64,000 bases of DNA from Streptococcus oralis subsp. tigurinus AZ_3a. GTDB lineage: Bacteria > Bacillota > Bacilli > Lactobacillales > Streptococcaceae. Below, one piece after another: positions 36,850 through 47,115 of the stretch. A program made the translations under genes and the position numbers. Within the stretch, counting starts at the first letter, position 1. Each line of letters begins with the position of its first letter. Location: positions 1-64,000 of the forward strand of contig AORU01000006.1 of assembly GCA_000344275.1 (NCBI GenBank), read 5' to 3'. Below the pieces are notes generated by a model. It was not told where the DNA came from, made no database searches, and was given only the letters and a program-made list of their open reading frames with translations.

Positions 36850-36863
36850 AGTAAGCGTTTACA
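36850..36863 (-). promoter_or_regulatory. Cre (CcpA) site upstream of the GH101 gene
   Basis: TGTAAACGCTTACT on the minus strand matches the catabolite-responsive element consensus at every fixed position. It lies 26 bases before the start codon, so CcpA repression by good sugars is expected. Confidence 0.75.
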
Positions 36864-37033
36864 TTTCTTTTTTAAAAAATACTCCTTTCTCTGAAAGTGC
36901 CGTGCTTAACTGTCATAAATAAAAAAAATATACTTTTAATATAATAAATAATATCTAAGAAAGCAATAGGAAAAAGGAAAATTCGCAAAAATTTCTCAAG
37001 ACACCTCAAATTTAAAAGCTCGCTTTAAAGATA

Positions 37034-37074
37034 TAAAAAGGACTTAGCATCCAAGAGGAATACTAAATCCTTTC
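37034..37074 (-). terminator. Terminator after aliA
   Basis: On the minus strand AAAGGATTTAGTAT and ATGCTAAGTCCTTT pair with few mismatches and are followed by T residues. Confidence 0.75.
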
Positions 37075-37090
37075 TCATATCCTGCAAAAT

Positions 37091-39076
37091 TTATTTCACA
37101 TGGTTTGCGAGGTCTTCTTGAGCCTTCTTATTAGACTCTTCTTTTTCTTTCAACCAGTTTTCTTGAGCTTTTTGGTACTCTTCTGTTGTTACCGCCTTGT
37201 CTTGTACATCTAAGTATTTATACAAGAGGGCTTCGCTCATACCCTTGTTACCAGAGTATGCAAACGGAAGTGTAAATGGTACCATCTTAGACAACATTGG
37301 ACGACCAGTTTGAGAAGTTGTTGGGATGAGCAAGGCACTGTCTGTCAACCAAGCTTGGGCAGCAGCATATTTTTCATAACGTTTTGAAACATCAGTAGTT
37401 TCTTCCCCGGCTTCCACAACCATTTTTTCGTAGTCTTCCAAACCAACTTGCTTGGCCGCAGCGTTGTTTGTTCCTGAGTCAAATCCTAGGTAAGTCTTTG
37501 TATTTTCCCCTACAGATGGTTTGATAATATCAAGGTAGGTAGAAGGGTCTGCAAAGTCTGGAGACCAACCAACGTTATCTGAGATATCCCAGTCTTCTCC
37601 AGCCGCAGTTTCAGCAAAGTAAGTGATGTTCAAGACATCGTCTTTTTGAAGTTGTTGGATATCGACAACCACATTATCAGATCCTAAGTTTTCTTCAACT
37701 GACTGTTTAAAAGATTGGACACGTTGAACTTTTGTTGTATTGGTTTGATCTACAGGCATATCCAAGTGGATTGGGAATTTCACACCTTCCGCTTGAAGAG
37801 CTGCCTTAGCTTTAGCGAACTCTGCTTTGGCTTTGTCAGGATTGTAGAGTCCATCTTGGGCATCATCCAAGTTCACGTTGCTCCACTCGTCACCATAAGT
37901 CACCAATTTGTCTTTGACCATTTCGCCAAAGTTCTTTCCATCTGCCTGTACAAATGTAGGAGGAACAAACAAGTTACGAAGCAGTTTAGTTGCCCCGCTT
38001 GCACCATTTACTTGAGAAGCATAAGCCGTTCTATCGAAACCAAAAGCAAGAGCTTGACGGAAGTCCTTGTTTAGAAGAGCTTTCTTGGTTGATGTTTTTT
38101 CTTCATCGGTTGTCTTAGAAGTGTACTTATAAGACTGACGATCAATATTCGTACCGACTAAATAAGTAGTAGAGTCTTGTTGTGTATAAACAATATTGTC
38201 TTTAAATGCTTTTTCAGTCTCTGTGTAGCTAGCGCTTGTTGGGAAGAGACGAGCCATTGTAAAGCTGCCGTCTTTGAAAGCTTCAGTTGGTTTGTTGGTA
38301 TCTTGTCCATCCCAGAATGATAATTTAACCTTATCGATATGGACATTGTCCTTATCCCAGTAGTTAGGATTTTTCGCAAATTCGACAGAAGATTTAGCTA
38401 CAATTGATTTGAGTAAGAACGGACCATTGTAGAGAATACTGCTTGAATCAGTTCCCTTAGCGAAGTCATCCCCTTTGGAGTTCAAGAACTCTTCATTTAC
38501 TGGGGCCAAAACTCCCATCGTTGTCTTAGAATTCCAGAAACTTTCTGGCTTGTTCAATGTGTACTGAACTGTATAATCATCAAGGGCCTTGATTCCTACT
38601 TGAGAGAAGTCTGTAATTTCTCCTTTAACATAGGCGTCCAATCCTTTGATTGATTCTTGAACTAAATAAAGACCATCAGATTTTTTATCAGCAGCATATT
38701 TAAGTCCTGTTACAAAGTCTTGAGCTTTGACTTCTGCGTATTCCTCACCTTCAGAGGTATACCATTTTGCATCCTTACGAAGCGTATATGTGTAAGTCAA
38801 GCCGTCCTTAGATACAGACCAATCCTCAGCCATAGATGGTACAAAGTTACCATAGCGGTCATTTTCGAGCAAACCATCAATAACATTGCTCGTAATATTT
38901 GCTGTAGCTGCCTTACCAGTTGTCAAATAGTTTAGGTTATCAGGATCCGTTTCATAAATGTATGAGAATGTCTTCTCACCTTTAGCACTTGAACTTGATC
39001 CAGAGCACGCAGCCAGAGTACCAGCTGCCAATAATGTCACACCCGCAAGGGCAAGTAATTTTGAACTTTTCATCAT
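37091..39076 (-). CDS. aliA: Oligopeptide-binding lipoprotein AliA
   Basis: A 661-residue family 5 solute-binding lipoprotein for the Ami oligopeptide ABC transporter. The signal peptide ends in the lipobox LAAC (start MMKSSKLLALAGVTLLAAGT). The mature part shows family motifs such as ENDRYGNFVPSMAEDWSVSK and DWDISDNVGWSPDFADPSTY. It is full length. Its position downstream of the capsule locus is the pneumococcal one, and it has its own consensus promoter. Ali proteins feed peptides and nutritional signals that influence competence and colonisation. Confidence 0.95.
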   Translation of the reverse strand: MMKSSKLLALAGVTLLAAGTLAACSGSSSSAKGEKTFSYIYETDPDNLNYLTTGKAATANITSNVIDGLLENDRYGNFVPSMAEDWSVSKDGLTYTYTLRKDAKWYTSEGEEYAEVKAQDFVTGLKYAADKKSDGLYLVQESIKGLDAYVKGEITDFSQVGIKALDDYTVQYTLNKPESFWNSKTTMGVLAPVNEEFLNSKGDDFAKGTDSSSILYNGPFLLKSIVAKSSVEFAKNPNYWDKDNVHIDKVKLSFWDGQDTNKPTEAFKDGSFTMARLFPTSASYTETEKAFKDNIVYTQQDSTTYLVGTNIDRQSYKYTSKTTDEEKTSTKKALLNKDFRQALAFGFDRTAYASQVNGASGATKLLRNLFVPPTFVQADGKNFGEMVKDKLVTYGDEWSNVNLDDAQDGLYNPDKAKAEFAKAKAALQAEGVKFPIHLDMPVDQTNTTKVQRVQSFKQSVEENLGSDNVVVDIQQLQKDDVLNITYFAETAAGEDWDISDNVGWSPDFADPSTYLDIIKPSVGENTKTYLGFDSGTNNAAAKQVGLEDYEKMVVEAGEETTDVSKRYEKYAAAQAWLTDSALLIPTTSQTGRPMLSKMVPFTLPFAYSGNKGMSEALLYKYLDVQDKAVTTEEYQKAQENWLKEKEESNKKAQEDLANHVK

Positions 39077-39100
39077 TTTCTCCTTTAAAATTTACATCCC

Positions 39101-39129
39101 ATTATAGACTCTTTTCAGAAAGTTGTCAA
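39101..39129 (-). promoter_or_regulatory. aliA promoter, perfect SigA consensus
   Basis: On the minus strand TTGACA (39124-39129), a 17-base spacer and TATAAT (39101-39106) lie just upstream of AAAGGAG and the aliA ATG. Confidence 0.92.
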
Positions 39130-39242
39130 CAGAATTTTCAGAATTTTTGAATGATTTTAGCATTTTCTGAAAAATATCCCTATGAAATTCTAAAATTTTG
39201 AAATATAATATTTACTTGATTATACAAAACAGTTCTATAATA

Positions 39243-40046
39243 TTTGTAGTGGGTAAATCCCCTATAGATATTATGGAGCCTATTTTGTTGTAGAAAAGAA
39301 GTCCTGTATAATCTATAATGAAAAGCGACTAAACAACTCATTAGAAAGCGTCGTTTCAAGTGCTATCATTGTTTGAAAATGATGGTCGCTGAGACTTCTC
39401 TCGTCAAGAAAAATCACCAAATCCCTCGTATTATTAACAAAAAATTGCTCAAAAGTTGATTGAAAAGACTTCTGTGACCGATATTGCTCATCAGCTATCT
39501 ATTTCAACCTCAACTGTCATTCGCAAGCTCAATGACTTCTGTTTTAAACATGATTTTTCTCGTCTTCCAGAGATTATGTCTTGGGACGAGTATGCATTCA
39601 CTAAGGGAAAGATGAGCTTTATTGCTCAGGATTTTGAAAAGCTCAATATCATCACTGTCCTTGAAGGCAGGACACAAACTATCATCCGAAATTACTTTCT
39701 GCGCTACGACCGAGCTGTTCGTTGTCAGGTGAAAATCATTACGATGGATATGTTTAGTCCCTACTATGCCTTAGCTAAACAGCTTTTTCCCAATGCAAAA
39801 ATTGTATTGGATCGCTTTCACATTGTTCAACATCTCAGCCGTGCTATGAGTCGTGTTCAAATTATGAACCAATTCGATCGAAAATCCCATGAATACAAGG
39901 CCATCAAACGAAATGCATTTGAATTTCGGAACTTTGAAAACTTCAAAAAACAGATTTTCATCGCTCTAAACATCAAAAAAGAAAGGACGAAATGTGTCCT
40001 TTCTAGATCTTAGCTTTTCTTCAACCCACTACAGTTGACAAAGAGC
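39243..40046 (+). mobile_element. Decayed ISL3-family insertion sequence (IS1167-like)
   Basis: The plus strand encodes pieces of an ISL3 transposase. A zinc-finger-like KRRFKCYHCLKMMVAE segment lies near 39345. After a frameshift in an A-run near 39440, a 185-codon frame (39456-40013) carries helix-turn-helix and DDE-region motifs (MSWDEYAFTKGKMSFIAQ, DRFHIVQHLSRAM) and ends early in non-transposase sequence. The right inverted repeat (TTCTTCAACCCACTACAGTT then GACAAAGAGCC) ends at 40046. TTTGTAGTGGG at about 39242 is a degraded left end. The bases 39130-39240 before it show nothing recognisable. Non-functional remnants like this commonly flank capsule loci. Confidence 0.75.
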
Positions 40047-40050
40047 CTAC

Positions 40051-40079
40051 AAAAAGAGAGAGCATGGCACACTCTCTTT
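40051..40079 (-). terminator. Capsule operon terminator
   Basis: On the minus strand GAAAGAGAG-TGTGCCATGCT-CTCTCTTTTT forms an eight-pair stem ending in T residues, 113 bases after the wcjE stop. The bases between, 40080-40191, hold no other feature that I can see. Confidence 0.7.
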
Positions 40080-40191
40080 CTCAGCTCTAATATTCCAATA
40101 AAATTAGCGAAGAAGCAAAATACTATGATTTTATTACATCTATTTTCATAATAGAAAAATCTCAAAAACATCTGTAACAAACCAATATTTC

Positions 40192-41250
40192 CTAGTTCAC
40201 TAACCAAGAATGCTTCTTGAATACTTTTTTAAATAACAGTGTTAAACCTAATCCTACAATTAAAGTAACAAAAATTCTAATCATAAATAATGCAAAAATA
40301 CCAAATGATGTGAACATAAATCGATCACTAATAGAATAAGAAATTTTTAATATGAAGTAATTTAAAGTATCAGAAAAGATGTAAATTCCTAATCCGTTAA
40401 TCAAGATAACATTAAATAGTCTATTCCCTATTGTTTCTATTTTATTGCTTAGATAATATGAGATATTGTAGCAAATAAGTGAGCCTAGAACAGCTGTCAG
40501 GTCCAATATAATCCTACTCAAAACTTTATGATTACCTTTAAACACAAAGTTTAGAGCCACATATGTTATGAAAAGTAGTACCAATAAAAAACTTAACCAC
40601 TTATTATTTTTTAAATAATGATTATACTGATCTCTCTTAGATTCAAAAAAGAAGCCCATAGAAAACCAAAAGAGATATTGCAAAGGTGCACTTACTAATG
40701 TTAAATGAACTGAGTAACTCAAAATGTGTAAAATGTATAACAGTAGATAAATATCTAATGATGTATTTTTTTTCAAAACATAAAAACTAGCTATAAAAAC
40801 AATAAACAAGGCATACAAATACCACAAGTGAGAATTCCCAAATAGAAATAATTGACCCGATACCGCTTTCCAGAAAGAAATACCGTCAAAATAATTTGAT
40901 ACGTATTTTATTGGCACCGTATATAATAGAGTAAAGACAAAAAATGGTATCATTAACCTTCTAAACTTATTAATTAACAATGACTCAATCCCTTGCCATC
41001 GATTATTTTTAACCTGAATAGAGAAAAGCATACCAGATATAGCCATGAATAAAGGCATGTGAAAATAATAAATAATCTCTGTCAATTTACTTAATAATTT
41101 ATATACAGTTAAAGAGAAATGGTTGTCTATGTATTGTTGATAAGCTATTCCACCATAACCACTAAAAATATCATAGTAGGTACTGTGTCCTATCACAACC
41201 AGGATAATGGCCATTACTTTTAAAATATCATATTCTTTTATCTTTTTCAT
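40192..41250 (-). CDS. wcjE: Capsule O-acetyltransferase WcjE
   Basis: A 352-residue integral membrane acyltransferase (acyltransferase_3 family), with about ten hydrophobic segments and the N-terminal motif AIILVVIGHSTYYD containing the catalytic-type His. In pneumococcal serogroups with this gene at the 3' end of cps, WcjE acetylates a galactofuranose or hexose. The frame is intact, which in a serogroup-33-like locus would predict an acetylated polymer. It is last in the operon, 89 bases after glf, and very AT-rich. Confidence 0.8.
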   Translation of the reverse strand: MKKIKEYDILKVMAIILVVIGHSTYYDIFSGYGGIAYQQYIDNHFSLTVYKLLSKLTEIIYYFHMPLFMAISGMLFSIQVKNNRWQGIESLLINKFRRLMIPFFVFTLLYTVPIKYVSNYFDGISFWKAVSGQLFLFGNSHLWYLYALFIVFIASFYVLKKNTSLDIYLLLYILHILSYSVHLTLVSAPLQYLFWFSMGFFFESKRDQYNHYLKNNKWLSFLLVLLFITYVALNFVFKGNHKVLSRIILDLTAVLGSLICYNISYYLSNKIETIGNRLFNVILINGLGIYIFSDTLNYFILKISYSISDRFMFTSFGIFALFMIRIFVTLIVGLGLTLLFKKVFKKHSWLVN

Positions 41251-41339
41251 GCTAATCCTTGTTATTTAAAATTATTCTTATTTCGATTTCTATCGTTCAA
41301 AAAGGAATAGGCTAATAAATCTGTTTTTCGAGTAATTAA

Positions 41340-42440
41340 CTATTCTCTCAGCTCACCTAGCGCAATCTCTAGTGTCCGTTCAATAACCACATGCATATCA
41401 TAATATTTATAGTCTGCTAAACGCCCACAGAAGATAACCTTATCATTCTTTGAAGCCTCCTCTTGGTACTCAGCAAACATGGCATTATTTCTCTCATCAT
41501 TGATTGGATAATAAGGCTCATCACCTTGCTTCCAGTCAGCAGGATATTCACGCGTAATAACTGTCTTTGGTTGCGTTCCGTATTCGAAGTGCTTGTGTTC
41601 AATGATGCGAGTATAAGGAATTTCACGCTCTGTATAGTTAACAACTGCATTCCCTTGATAATTTTCCTCATCTAGAACTTCATGCTCAAAACGAAGACTA
41701 CGGTATTCTAACTCACCATGTTTATAATCAAAGTATTGGTCAATCATCCCTGTAAAGACAACTTTTTTAGCAGAAGCTTCCAATTCTTGACGATTGGCAA
41801 AAAAGTCAACTCCAAGTTCTACTTCTACATCCTTCAGCATATTTTCAATGATAACGTTGTAACCCCCAATTGGAATACCTTGGTAACGGTCATTGAAGTA
41901 GTTATTATCAAAGGTTAAACGAACTGGCAAGCGTTTGATGATAAATGGTGGAAGATCAGTCGCAGAACGTCCCCATTGCTTTTCAGTATATCCTTTAATC
42001 AACTTTTCATAAATATCTGGACCAATCAACTTGATAGCCTGTTCTTCCAGGTTTTTAGGTTCAACGTCCTGCATATGTGCTGTTTGTTCAGCAATCTTAT
42101 CTTTCACTTCTTGAGGAGTTTTTGTCCCCCACATGGCATAGAAAGTATTCATATTGAAAGGTAGATTATAAAGGCTACCCTTATAATTAGCTACAGGCGA
42201 ATTGATGTAGTTGTTAAATTCAGCAAATTGATTAACATAATCCCATACTTTCTTATTAGAAGTATGGAAGATATGTGCACCGTACTTGTGAACGTTGATA
42301 CCTTCAACGTTCTCACAGTAGATATTACCACCAATGTGGTCACGCTTATCAATCACTTTTACTTTTTTTCCACGTTTTGTAGCTTCGTGAGCAAAAATAG
42401 CTCCAGATAAACCAGCTCCGACGATAAGATAATCGTACAT
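41340..42440 (-). CDS. glf: UDP-galactopyranose mutase
   Basis: A 366-residue FAD enzyme that converts UDP-galactopyranose into UDP-galactofuranose. The FAD-binding GAGLSGAIFAHEA is at the N-terminus, followed by HIGGNIYCENVEGINVHKYG, FNMNTFYAMWG and EKQWGRSA. Length is normal. Its presence means the capsule almost certainly contains galactofuranose. Confidence 0.97.
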   Translation of the reverse strand: MYDYLIVGAGLSGAIFAHEATKRGKKVKVIDKRDHIGGNIYCENVEGINVHKYGAHIFHTSNKKVWDYVNQFAEFNNYINSPVANYKGSLYNLPFNMNTFYAMWGTKTPQEVKDKIAEQTAHMQDVEPKNLEEQAIKLIGPDIYEKLIKGYTEKQWGRSATDLPPFIIKRLPVRLTFDNNYFNDRYQGIPIGGYNVIIENMLKDVEVELGVDFFANRQELEASAKKVVFTGMIDQYFDYKHGELEYRSLRFEHEVLDEENYQGNAVVNYTEREIPYTRIIEHKHFEYGTQPKTVITREYPADWKQGDEPYYPINDERNNAMFAEYQEEASKNDKVIFCGRLADYKYYDMHVVIERTLEIALGELRE

Positions 42441-42454
42441 ATTAAATCTCCTTT

Positions 42455-43453
42455 TTATAATTTAACGATTCGATTGAAATAAGGAATTTTCATTAACATT
42501 CCAACAATAATAAAACTAACACTTAAAGTAAATATAACGAAAAGTAAATATGATCCTACGAAACTAAAATCAAATAGTTTTTCCCATACCTTCATAATAT
42601 ATGTGTGTATTATAAAAACTCCCATAGTTTGATTGGAAAGGGAAACAATACATCCGCTCCGTTTTTCATTTAAAGTAAGTGTGAGTATAGTTAGAAAAAT
42701 TCCCAAGCTTACAACTTTTACAAATAAAATATCATAAAAATATTCAGCAAAAAGATTATGATAAGTAGTCTTCGCTATGAAAAATAATATTACTGGTGAA
42801 ATCAATAACAACAGTACCACAACTGCTTTCATCCATATCTTAAACCTATTTTTAATAATATCCTTGTTAAATTGCGCTATAAAACCACCTAAAAGATAAT
42901 AGAAAAACCAAGTCCATAATCTAAAGGTTTGTATAACATATGTTTGTATTGGCATTTGAAGTACAATATTTGTTAGCTCAAAAATCAGACCAATAACTAC
43001 CAATAAAGATATACTATATAAATAACTTCTTTTTGAATTTAGAAATTTTTTCAAAATCGGTAAACATATATAAATAAGTATTAAGGCTCCGAAAAACCAA
43101 AACTGAAAAAAATAACCTTTTTGCATCAAAGAACCTACAATTTTTTTAATTAAGTTCTCTGTAAAGTCTCTTTTAAACAGCCAGACGATAAAGGTCCATG
43201 ACGACACTGTTATTAGAATCCATTTTACTTTCTGCAATATGTAAGAATAGGTAATCTCTCTCTTTCCTAACAATAAATAACCATTGACCATAAAAAATAG
43301 AGGGATAGAATAGGTTCCTAAATAATATAAATATGTCAAAAGATTCCAAGAACCTGTCTCTTTAAACCCACCCATCGTTGTATGAAGTAGAACAACTCCA
43401 ACACATGCAAGTACTTTTAATAGATCTAAATTAATATTTCGATATTTGCGCAT
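42455..43453 (-). CDS. wciG: Membrane O-acetyltransferase, WciG type
   Basis: A 332-residue polytopic protein of the acyltransferase_3 family. The N-terminal segment LLKVLACVGVVLLHTTMG contains the conserved His, and about ten hydrophobic segments follow. The gene lies between wzx and glf, the place of wciG in pneumococcal serogroup 33/20-type loci. It probably acetylates one sugar of the repeat unit from the membrane. The symbol rests on family plus gene order. Confidence 0.7.
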   Translation of the reverse strand: MRKYRNINLDLLKVLACVGVVLLHTTMGGFKETGSWNLLTYLYYLGTYSIPLFFMVNGYLLLGKREITYSYILQKVKWILITVSSWTFIVWLFKRDFTENLIKKIVGSLMQKGYFFQFWFFGALILIYICLPILKKFLNSKRSYLYSISLLVVIGLIFELTNIVLQMPIQTYVIQTFRLWTWFFYYLLGGFIAQFNKDIIKNRFKIWMKAVVVLLLLISPVILFFIAKTTYHNLFAEYFYDILFVKVVSLGIFLTILTLTLNEKRSGCIVSLSNQTMGVFIIHTYIMKVWEKLFDFSFVGSYLLFVIFTLSVSFIIVGMLMKIPYFNRIVKL

Positions 43454-43454
43454 T

Positions 43455-44870
43455 CTAATTTTTCCTAATCATTTGTTTTAATTCTGTCACATCTACCACT
43501 TTCAGAGATAGAATCAAAAAAAGGTAAATGATTCCACCAAGCACCACAAACACTAAAACATTTATGACCGGTGAAAAATGTATGAATGTTTTTGAAGCCA
43601 GCAAAATGCCATACATGATAGCAGAGCCGAGTACAATTTTTGTCATAGATCCAATAATAGGAACTTCTTTTAAGTATTTACGAGTAAAGAACAATTGAAT
43701 TGACCATACAAGTGCTTCGGTCAATACAGAGACAATGGCTGCTCCTATATAACCCAGCTTTGGAAGCAAGAGAAGATTTAATCCCACACTAACAATAGCA
43801 GGAATTGTTGTTGACAGCATAAACTCTTTATTTTTATTATGAGGTATTAATATTTGAATGCCCATAATATTGGTCCAACCAATAAAGAACATTCTAAAAA
43901 TCATAATTGCTATCGCATAGCGTGCCTCTTGAAAATCTTGCCCCAGGAAAAAATTCACAAAATCATCATTTACAATTAACATTCCTGCCATAATAGGAAA
44001 AATAACTAAATTATAAATCAGAAATGACATCTCATGCATTTTGTTAACTGCTTTGTGATCTCCTGAGGATAAAAGATTTGAAACTCGTGGCAACATGACA
44101 CTTCCTAACGAAGTCACTAGTGTTAGTAAAATATTAACAAGTTTCAAAGCTTGATCATAAATACCTACATCTCTTGTTGAGGCAAGAGTTCCAAGCATAG
44201 TGCTATCTAATGTCACATAAAGAGATATGGCAATCTGAGGCAAGAATAACAAGATGACCGGTTTCAAATGTTTCTTAGCGTACTTCAAATCAAAATGTGG
44301 TCTCCCAATAAATTGTCTTGCTGGTAGCCACATACTTAATTGTCCCAACAATTCAAAAATGGTAAGAAGAAATACATACAAGTATAAATCATTAGCTGAT
44401 TTTACAAATAGGAAAATAGAGATTACACCAACTAACTTAACAGTGATATTCCGAACTGTGATCTTTCTAAAATCCTCCAAACCTTGAAACAACCACGAAA
44501 TATCCAAACCTTTTGATACTAAACTCAATCCTAAAATATAAGCTACTGGATTTTGCATTGAAGGTAATAAGAAACAAAGAACAAGATAAAGCAAAATGGA
44601 CAACCATGTTGCAGCAAACTGGAGAGAATAAATCCCCCAAAAATTCTTCTCAATTTCCTTACGATGAGCTGAAATTTCTTTTGTACCATAGTTAGCAACC
44701 CCAAGAGTTGCAAGTAAGAGAAAATAGGTAACAATAGAGTAAAAATAGCCATACGTTCCTAAATCATCAGAACTAAAAATCCTTGTTATATAGGGAGTCG
44801 TAATGATAGGGAGTATAATCACCAACAATTGATAAGAAAGATTGTAGGCATAGTTTTTTAGTATTTTCAT
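43455..44870 (-). CDS. wzx: Capsule repeat-unit flippase Wzx
   Basis: A 471-residue protein of the polysaccharide-transport (MATE/MOP-like) superfamily with about 12-14 membrane segments. It begins MKILKNYAYNLSYQLLVIIL, with the typical PYITRIFSSDDLGTYGYF motif. It flips undecaprenyl-linked repeat units across the membrane for Wzy. It lies one base before the WciG-type gene and 30 bases after wzy. Confidence 0.92.
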   Translation of the reverse strand: MKILKNYAYNLSYQLLVIILPIITTPYITRIFSSDDLGTYGYFYSIVTYFLLLATLGVANYGTKEISAHRKEIEKNFWGIYSLQFAATWLSILLYLVLCFLLPSMQNPVAYILGLSLVSKGLDISWLFQGLEDFRKITVRNITVKLVGVISIFLFVKSANDLYLYVFLLTIFELLGQLSMWLPARQFIGRPHFDLKYAKKHLKPVILLFLPQIAISLYVTLDSTMLGTLASTRDVGIYDQALKLVNILLTLVTSLGSVMLPRVSNLLSSGDHKAVNKMHEMSFLIYNLVIFPIMAGMLIVNDDFVNFFLGQDFQEARYAIAIMIFRMFFIGWTNIMGIQILIPHNKNKEFMLSTTIPAIVSVGLNLLLLPKLGYIGAAIVSVLTEALVWSIQLFFTRKYLKEVPIIGSMTKIVLGSAIMYGILLASKTFIHFSPVINVLVFVVLGGIIYLFLILSLKVVDVTELKQMIRKN

Positions 44871-44900
44871 TTCTTCTTATTTCTATTCACACCTTTATTA

Positions 44901-46124
44901 TTAATTAGTAATGTACTGTTTCTCCTGACAATCTCTATCGTCCCCAAAAGCAAGAGAATAGTATAAAGAAATGACAAATAAAAACATATAGGTCTCTGTA
45001 AATATAGTAGTTAGCATAAGGAAAATTATTAATAGTGCAGAAAACTTCAAATCATTCGAACTAAATTTATTCAAAATAATTTTAATTACTGGATAAAAGT
45101 AATACGAAACCAACATTATCCCTCCTTGAGCTAAAACAACAAAAAAGCTATTGCTATACCCAAGATTATATCTAACAGTTCTATCCATATGCTGTTCAAT
45201 GGCTCTAAGACCGTCTGAAATACCTAATCCCCAAATAGGACTTTCCTGCCATGCCAAAAAACCAGCCTTATAATCATCAAAGCGTATAGTTGCTGAGCCA
45301 GTTCCAGATTTATTATCCCATAATATTGAAAAACAATATATAATCGCTAAAATAACTAAACTAGAAACACATCTCTTCACACCACTTGTTTTTGAAAATA
45401 AAACATATAGGAAAATCAAACCTATTATATAAACCCCTGTTGTTGACGTAGTTGTCATAATTGTAATAATAAGAGTCCAAGTTGTGAAATTCCATTTTTT
45501 TATATGAAGCGTTTGAAATATCAATGCAAGGCTCAATACCAAACTCCACATAGGTGCTTCAGCAAAAATCCCCGTATTTCTTACCAGTATCGCCCCAAAA
45601 ATCTCTATTTTTTGTGCTTCAAAATGAAGATTATAGTACCCTTCTACTATTCCCCCACCATTCCAATAATTCAACACATAAACCGTTGGGGATATAATAT
45701 GAAATACACTACCAATAAGCCAAAATAGGAGAGAGCAAATTGCTAAAAGAAATATTATACGAACAAATTTCCGTATCAGATTTGCGATTTCATTAACATC
45801 ATAGTACATCTGCAAAATCATCATAAAAATCGGAAATAATACAAAATAATAGACGAAACTTGTCTCAGAAATCTTAAAACCATTTAATGATACTATAAGT
45901 AGGATAATTAATATAAATATTAAGGAACGCGACATAATCATATGGATTGCCTTCATCGATATTCTAGAGACAAGTAATCTCAGAAAAACTGATACCACAA
46001 GCAACAGAGTCGCCCATTTCCCTAGTCCAGCAAATCCCTGACTAGTTGAATACATAGTGTTACAAGTAATAATCACACTAAACAGAAATATATAGTCCAG
46101 CAAACCATCTAATCTAACATGCAT
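44901..46124 (-). CDS. wzy: Capsule repeat-unit polymerase Wzy
   Basis: A 407-residue protein with about ten or eleven hydrophobic segments and a long outside loop containing WQESPIWGLGISDGLRAIEQ, the usual Wzy/O-antigen-ligase-like pattern. Wzy proteins vary greatly, so the call rests on topology, size and position next to wzx. It polymerises repeat units on the outer face of the membrane. Its ATG follows the previous gene's TAG directly. Confidence 0.87.
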   Translation of the reverse strand: MHVRLDGLLDYIFLFSVIITCNTMYSTSQGFAGLGKWATLLLVVSVFLRLLVSRISMKAIHMIMSRSLIFILIILLIVSLNGFKISETSFVYYFVLFPIFMMILQMYYDVNEIANLIRKFVRIIFLLAICSLLFWLIGSVFHIISPTVYVLNYWNGGGIVEGYYNLHFEAQKIEIFGAILVRNTGIFAEAPMWSLVLSLALIFQTLHIKKWNFTTWTLIITIMTTTSTTGVYIIGLIFLYVLFSKTSGVKRCVSSLVILAIIYCFSILWDNKSGTGSATIRFDDYKAGFLAWQESPIWGLGISDGLRAIEQHMDRTVRYNLGYSNSFFVVLAQGGIMLVSYYFYPVIKIILNKFSSNDLKFSALLIIFLMLTTIFTETYMFLFVISLYYSLAFGDDRDCQEKQYITN

Positions 46125-47096
46125 CTATATCCTGCCTCTCTGTAACATCTTATCTTTTATTTTATAGTAGTAATTTGGGGAAAGCAGAAACAAAACACAC
46201 TGAACTTTCCTCTTCATTGAAATTTTTTTATTTTTTATCACTTCCCAATAATACGGTTTAATTATTCTTCTTATTTTTGTGATATCGTTTTCACTACTAT
46301 AAAATGCGCTATTACTTAAAATAAAGGAGCCAATTACTCTTTTAGCATTTAAGGCTGCTAGCAATTTCTTATCTCCACAATAGAATTTTTTTATTATGGC
46401 TTCATTATGATCAATCGCATCAAAAAAATCATACTGTCTATCCGAAAATGTTGAATTAACAATACTCCCCTGTCTCTGATAGTAATGATATATAGGCAAA
46501 TCGGTATGAGCAACTGTTTTAATATTCAACAAACGCTCTGCAACAACATACAAATCCTCGTAGATCTTTCCTTTCGGAAAAATCGTTTTAAATAAATCTC
46601 TTTTATACAATTTTCCCCAAGCAGATACCGTCATTTCATCGTTATAATATGCAGCTGCCAAAAATTCTTTATTTGTCAATATTTTTACAGTTAGGTAGTC
46701 CTCATCCATCAGTTTTTTGCTATAAATATCATGAGAATAGGTTATTACCCCTTTAGTTGATACGATATCTACATCATATTTTTTTTGAATAGTAATTAAC
46801 AATTCTAATGCATACGGTTCAAAATAATCATCTGAATCAAGAAAGGTTATAAACTCTCCTCGACTCTTTTCCAAACCAAAATTTCTAGCATCCGAAAGTC
46901 CACCATTCTTCTTATGGAAAACATAAATATTATCATATAGTTTCCCATATTCATCACATATTTCTCCAGAATTATCAGTGGATCCATCATTTACTAGAAT
47001 AATCTCAAAATCTTTATACGTCTGTTCCAAAAGACTATCCAATGCAAAACGCAAATAATCCGCGACATTGTATACTGGAACAATAACTGAAATCAT
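46125..47096 (-). CDS. wciF: Capsule glycosyltransferase, GT2 family (WciF position)
   Basis: A 323-residue family 2 glycosyltransferase. I chose the ATG at 47096 (MISVIVPVYNVADYL) because of the GAGGGAAAGG site before it. The nucleotide-binding domain shows VNDGSTDNSGEICDEY and the metal-binding FLDSDDYFEP. It transfers one sugar in the repeat unit; donor and linkage cannot be read. The symbol is by gene order against serogroup 33 loci. Confidence 0.75.
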   Translation of the reverse strand: MISVIVPVYNVADYLRFALDSLLEQTYKDFEIILVNDGSTDNSGEICDEYGKLYDNIYVFHKKNGGLSDARNFGLEKSRGEFITFLDSDDYFEPYALELLITIQKKYDVDIVSTKGVITYSHDIYSKKLMDEDYLTVKILTNKEFLAAAYYNDEMTVSAWGKLYKRDLFKTIFPKGKIYEDLYVVAERLLNIKTVAHTDLPIYHYYQRQGSIVNSTFSDRQYDFFDAIDHNEAIIKKFYCGDKKLLAALNAKRVIGSFILSNSAFYSSENDITKIRRIIKPYYWEVIKNKKISMKRKVQCVLFLLSPNYYYKIKDKMLQRGRI

Positions 47097-47115
47097 ACCT
47101 TTCCCTCTCTTTATG

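Noticed and set aside
41417..41671. Minus-strand ORF inside glf in another frame
   Set aside because: Shadow of glf codon usage; no ribosome site.
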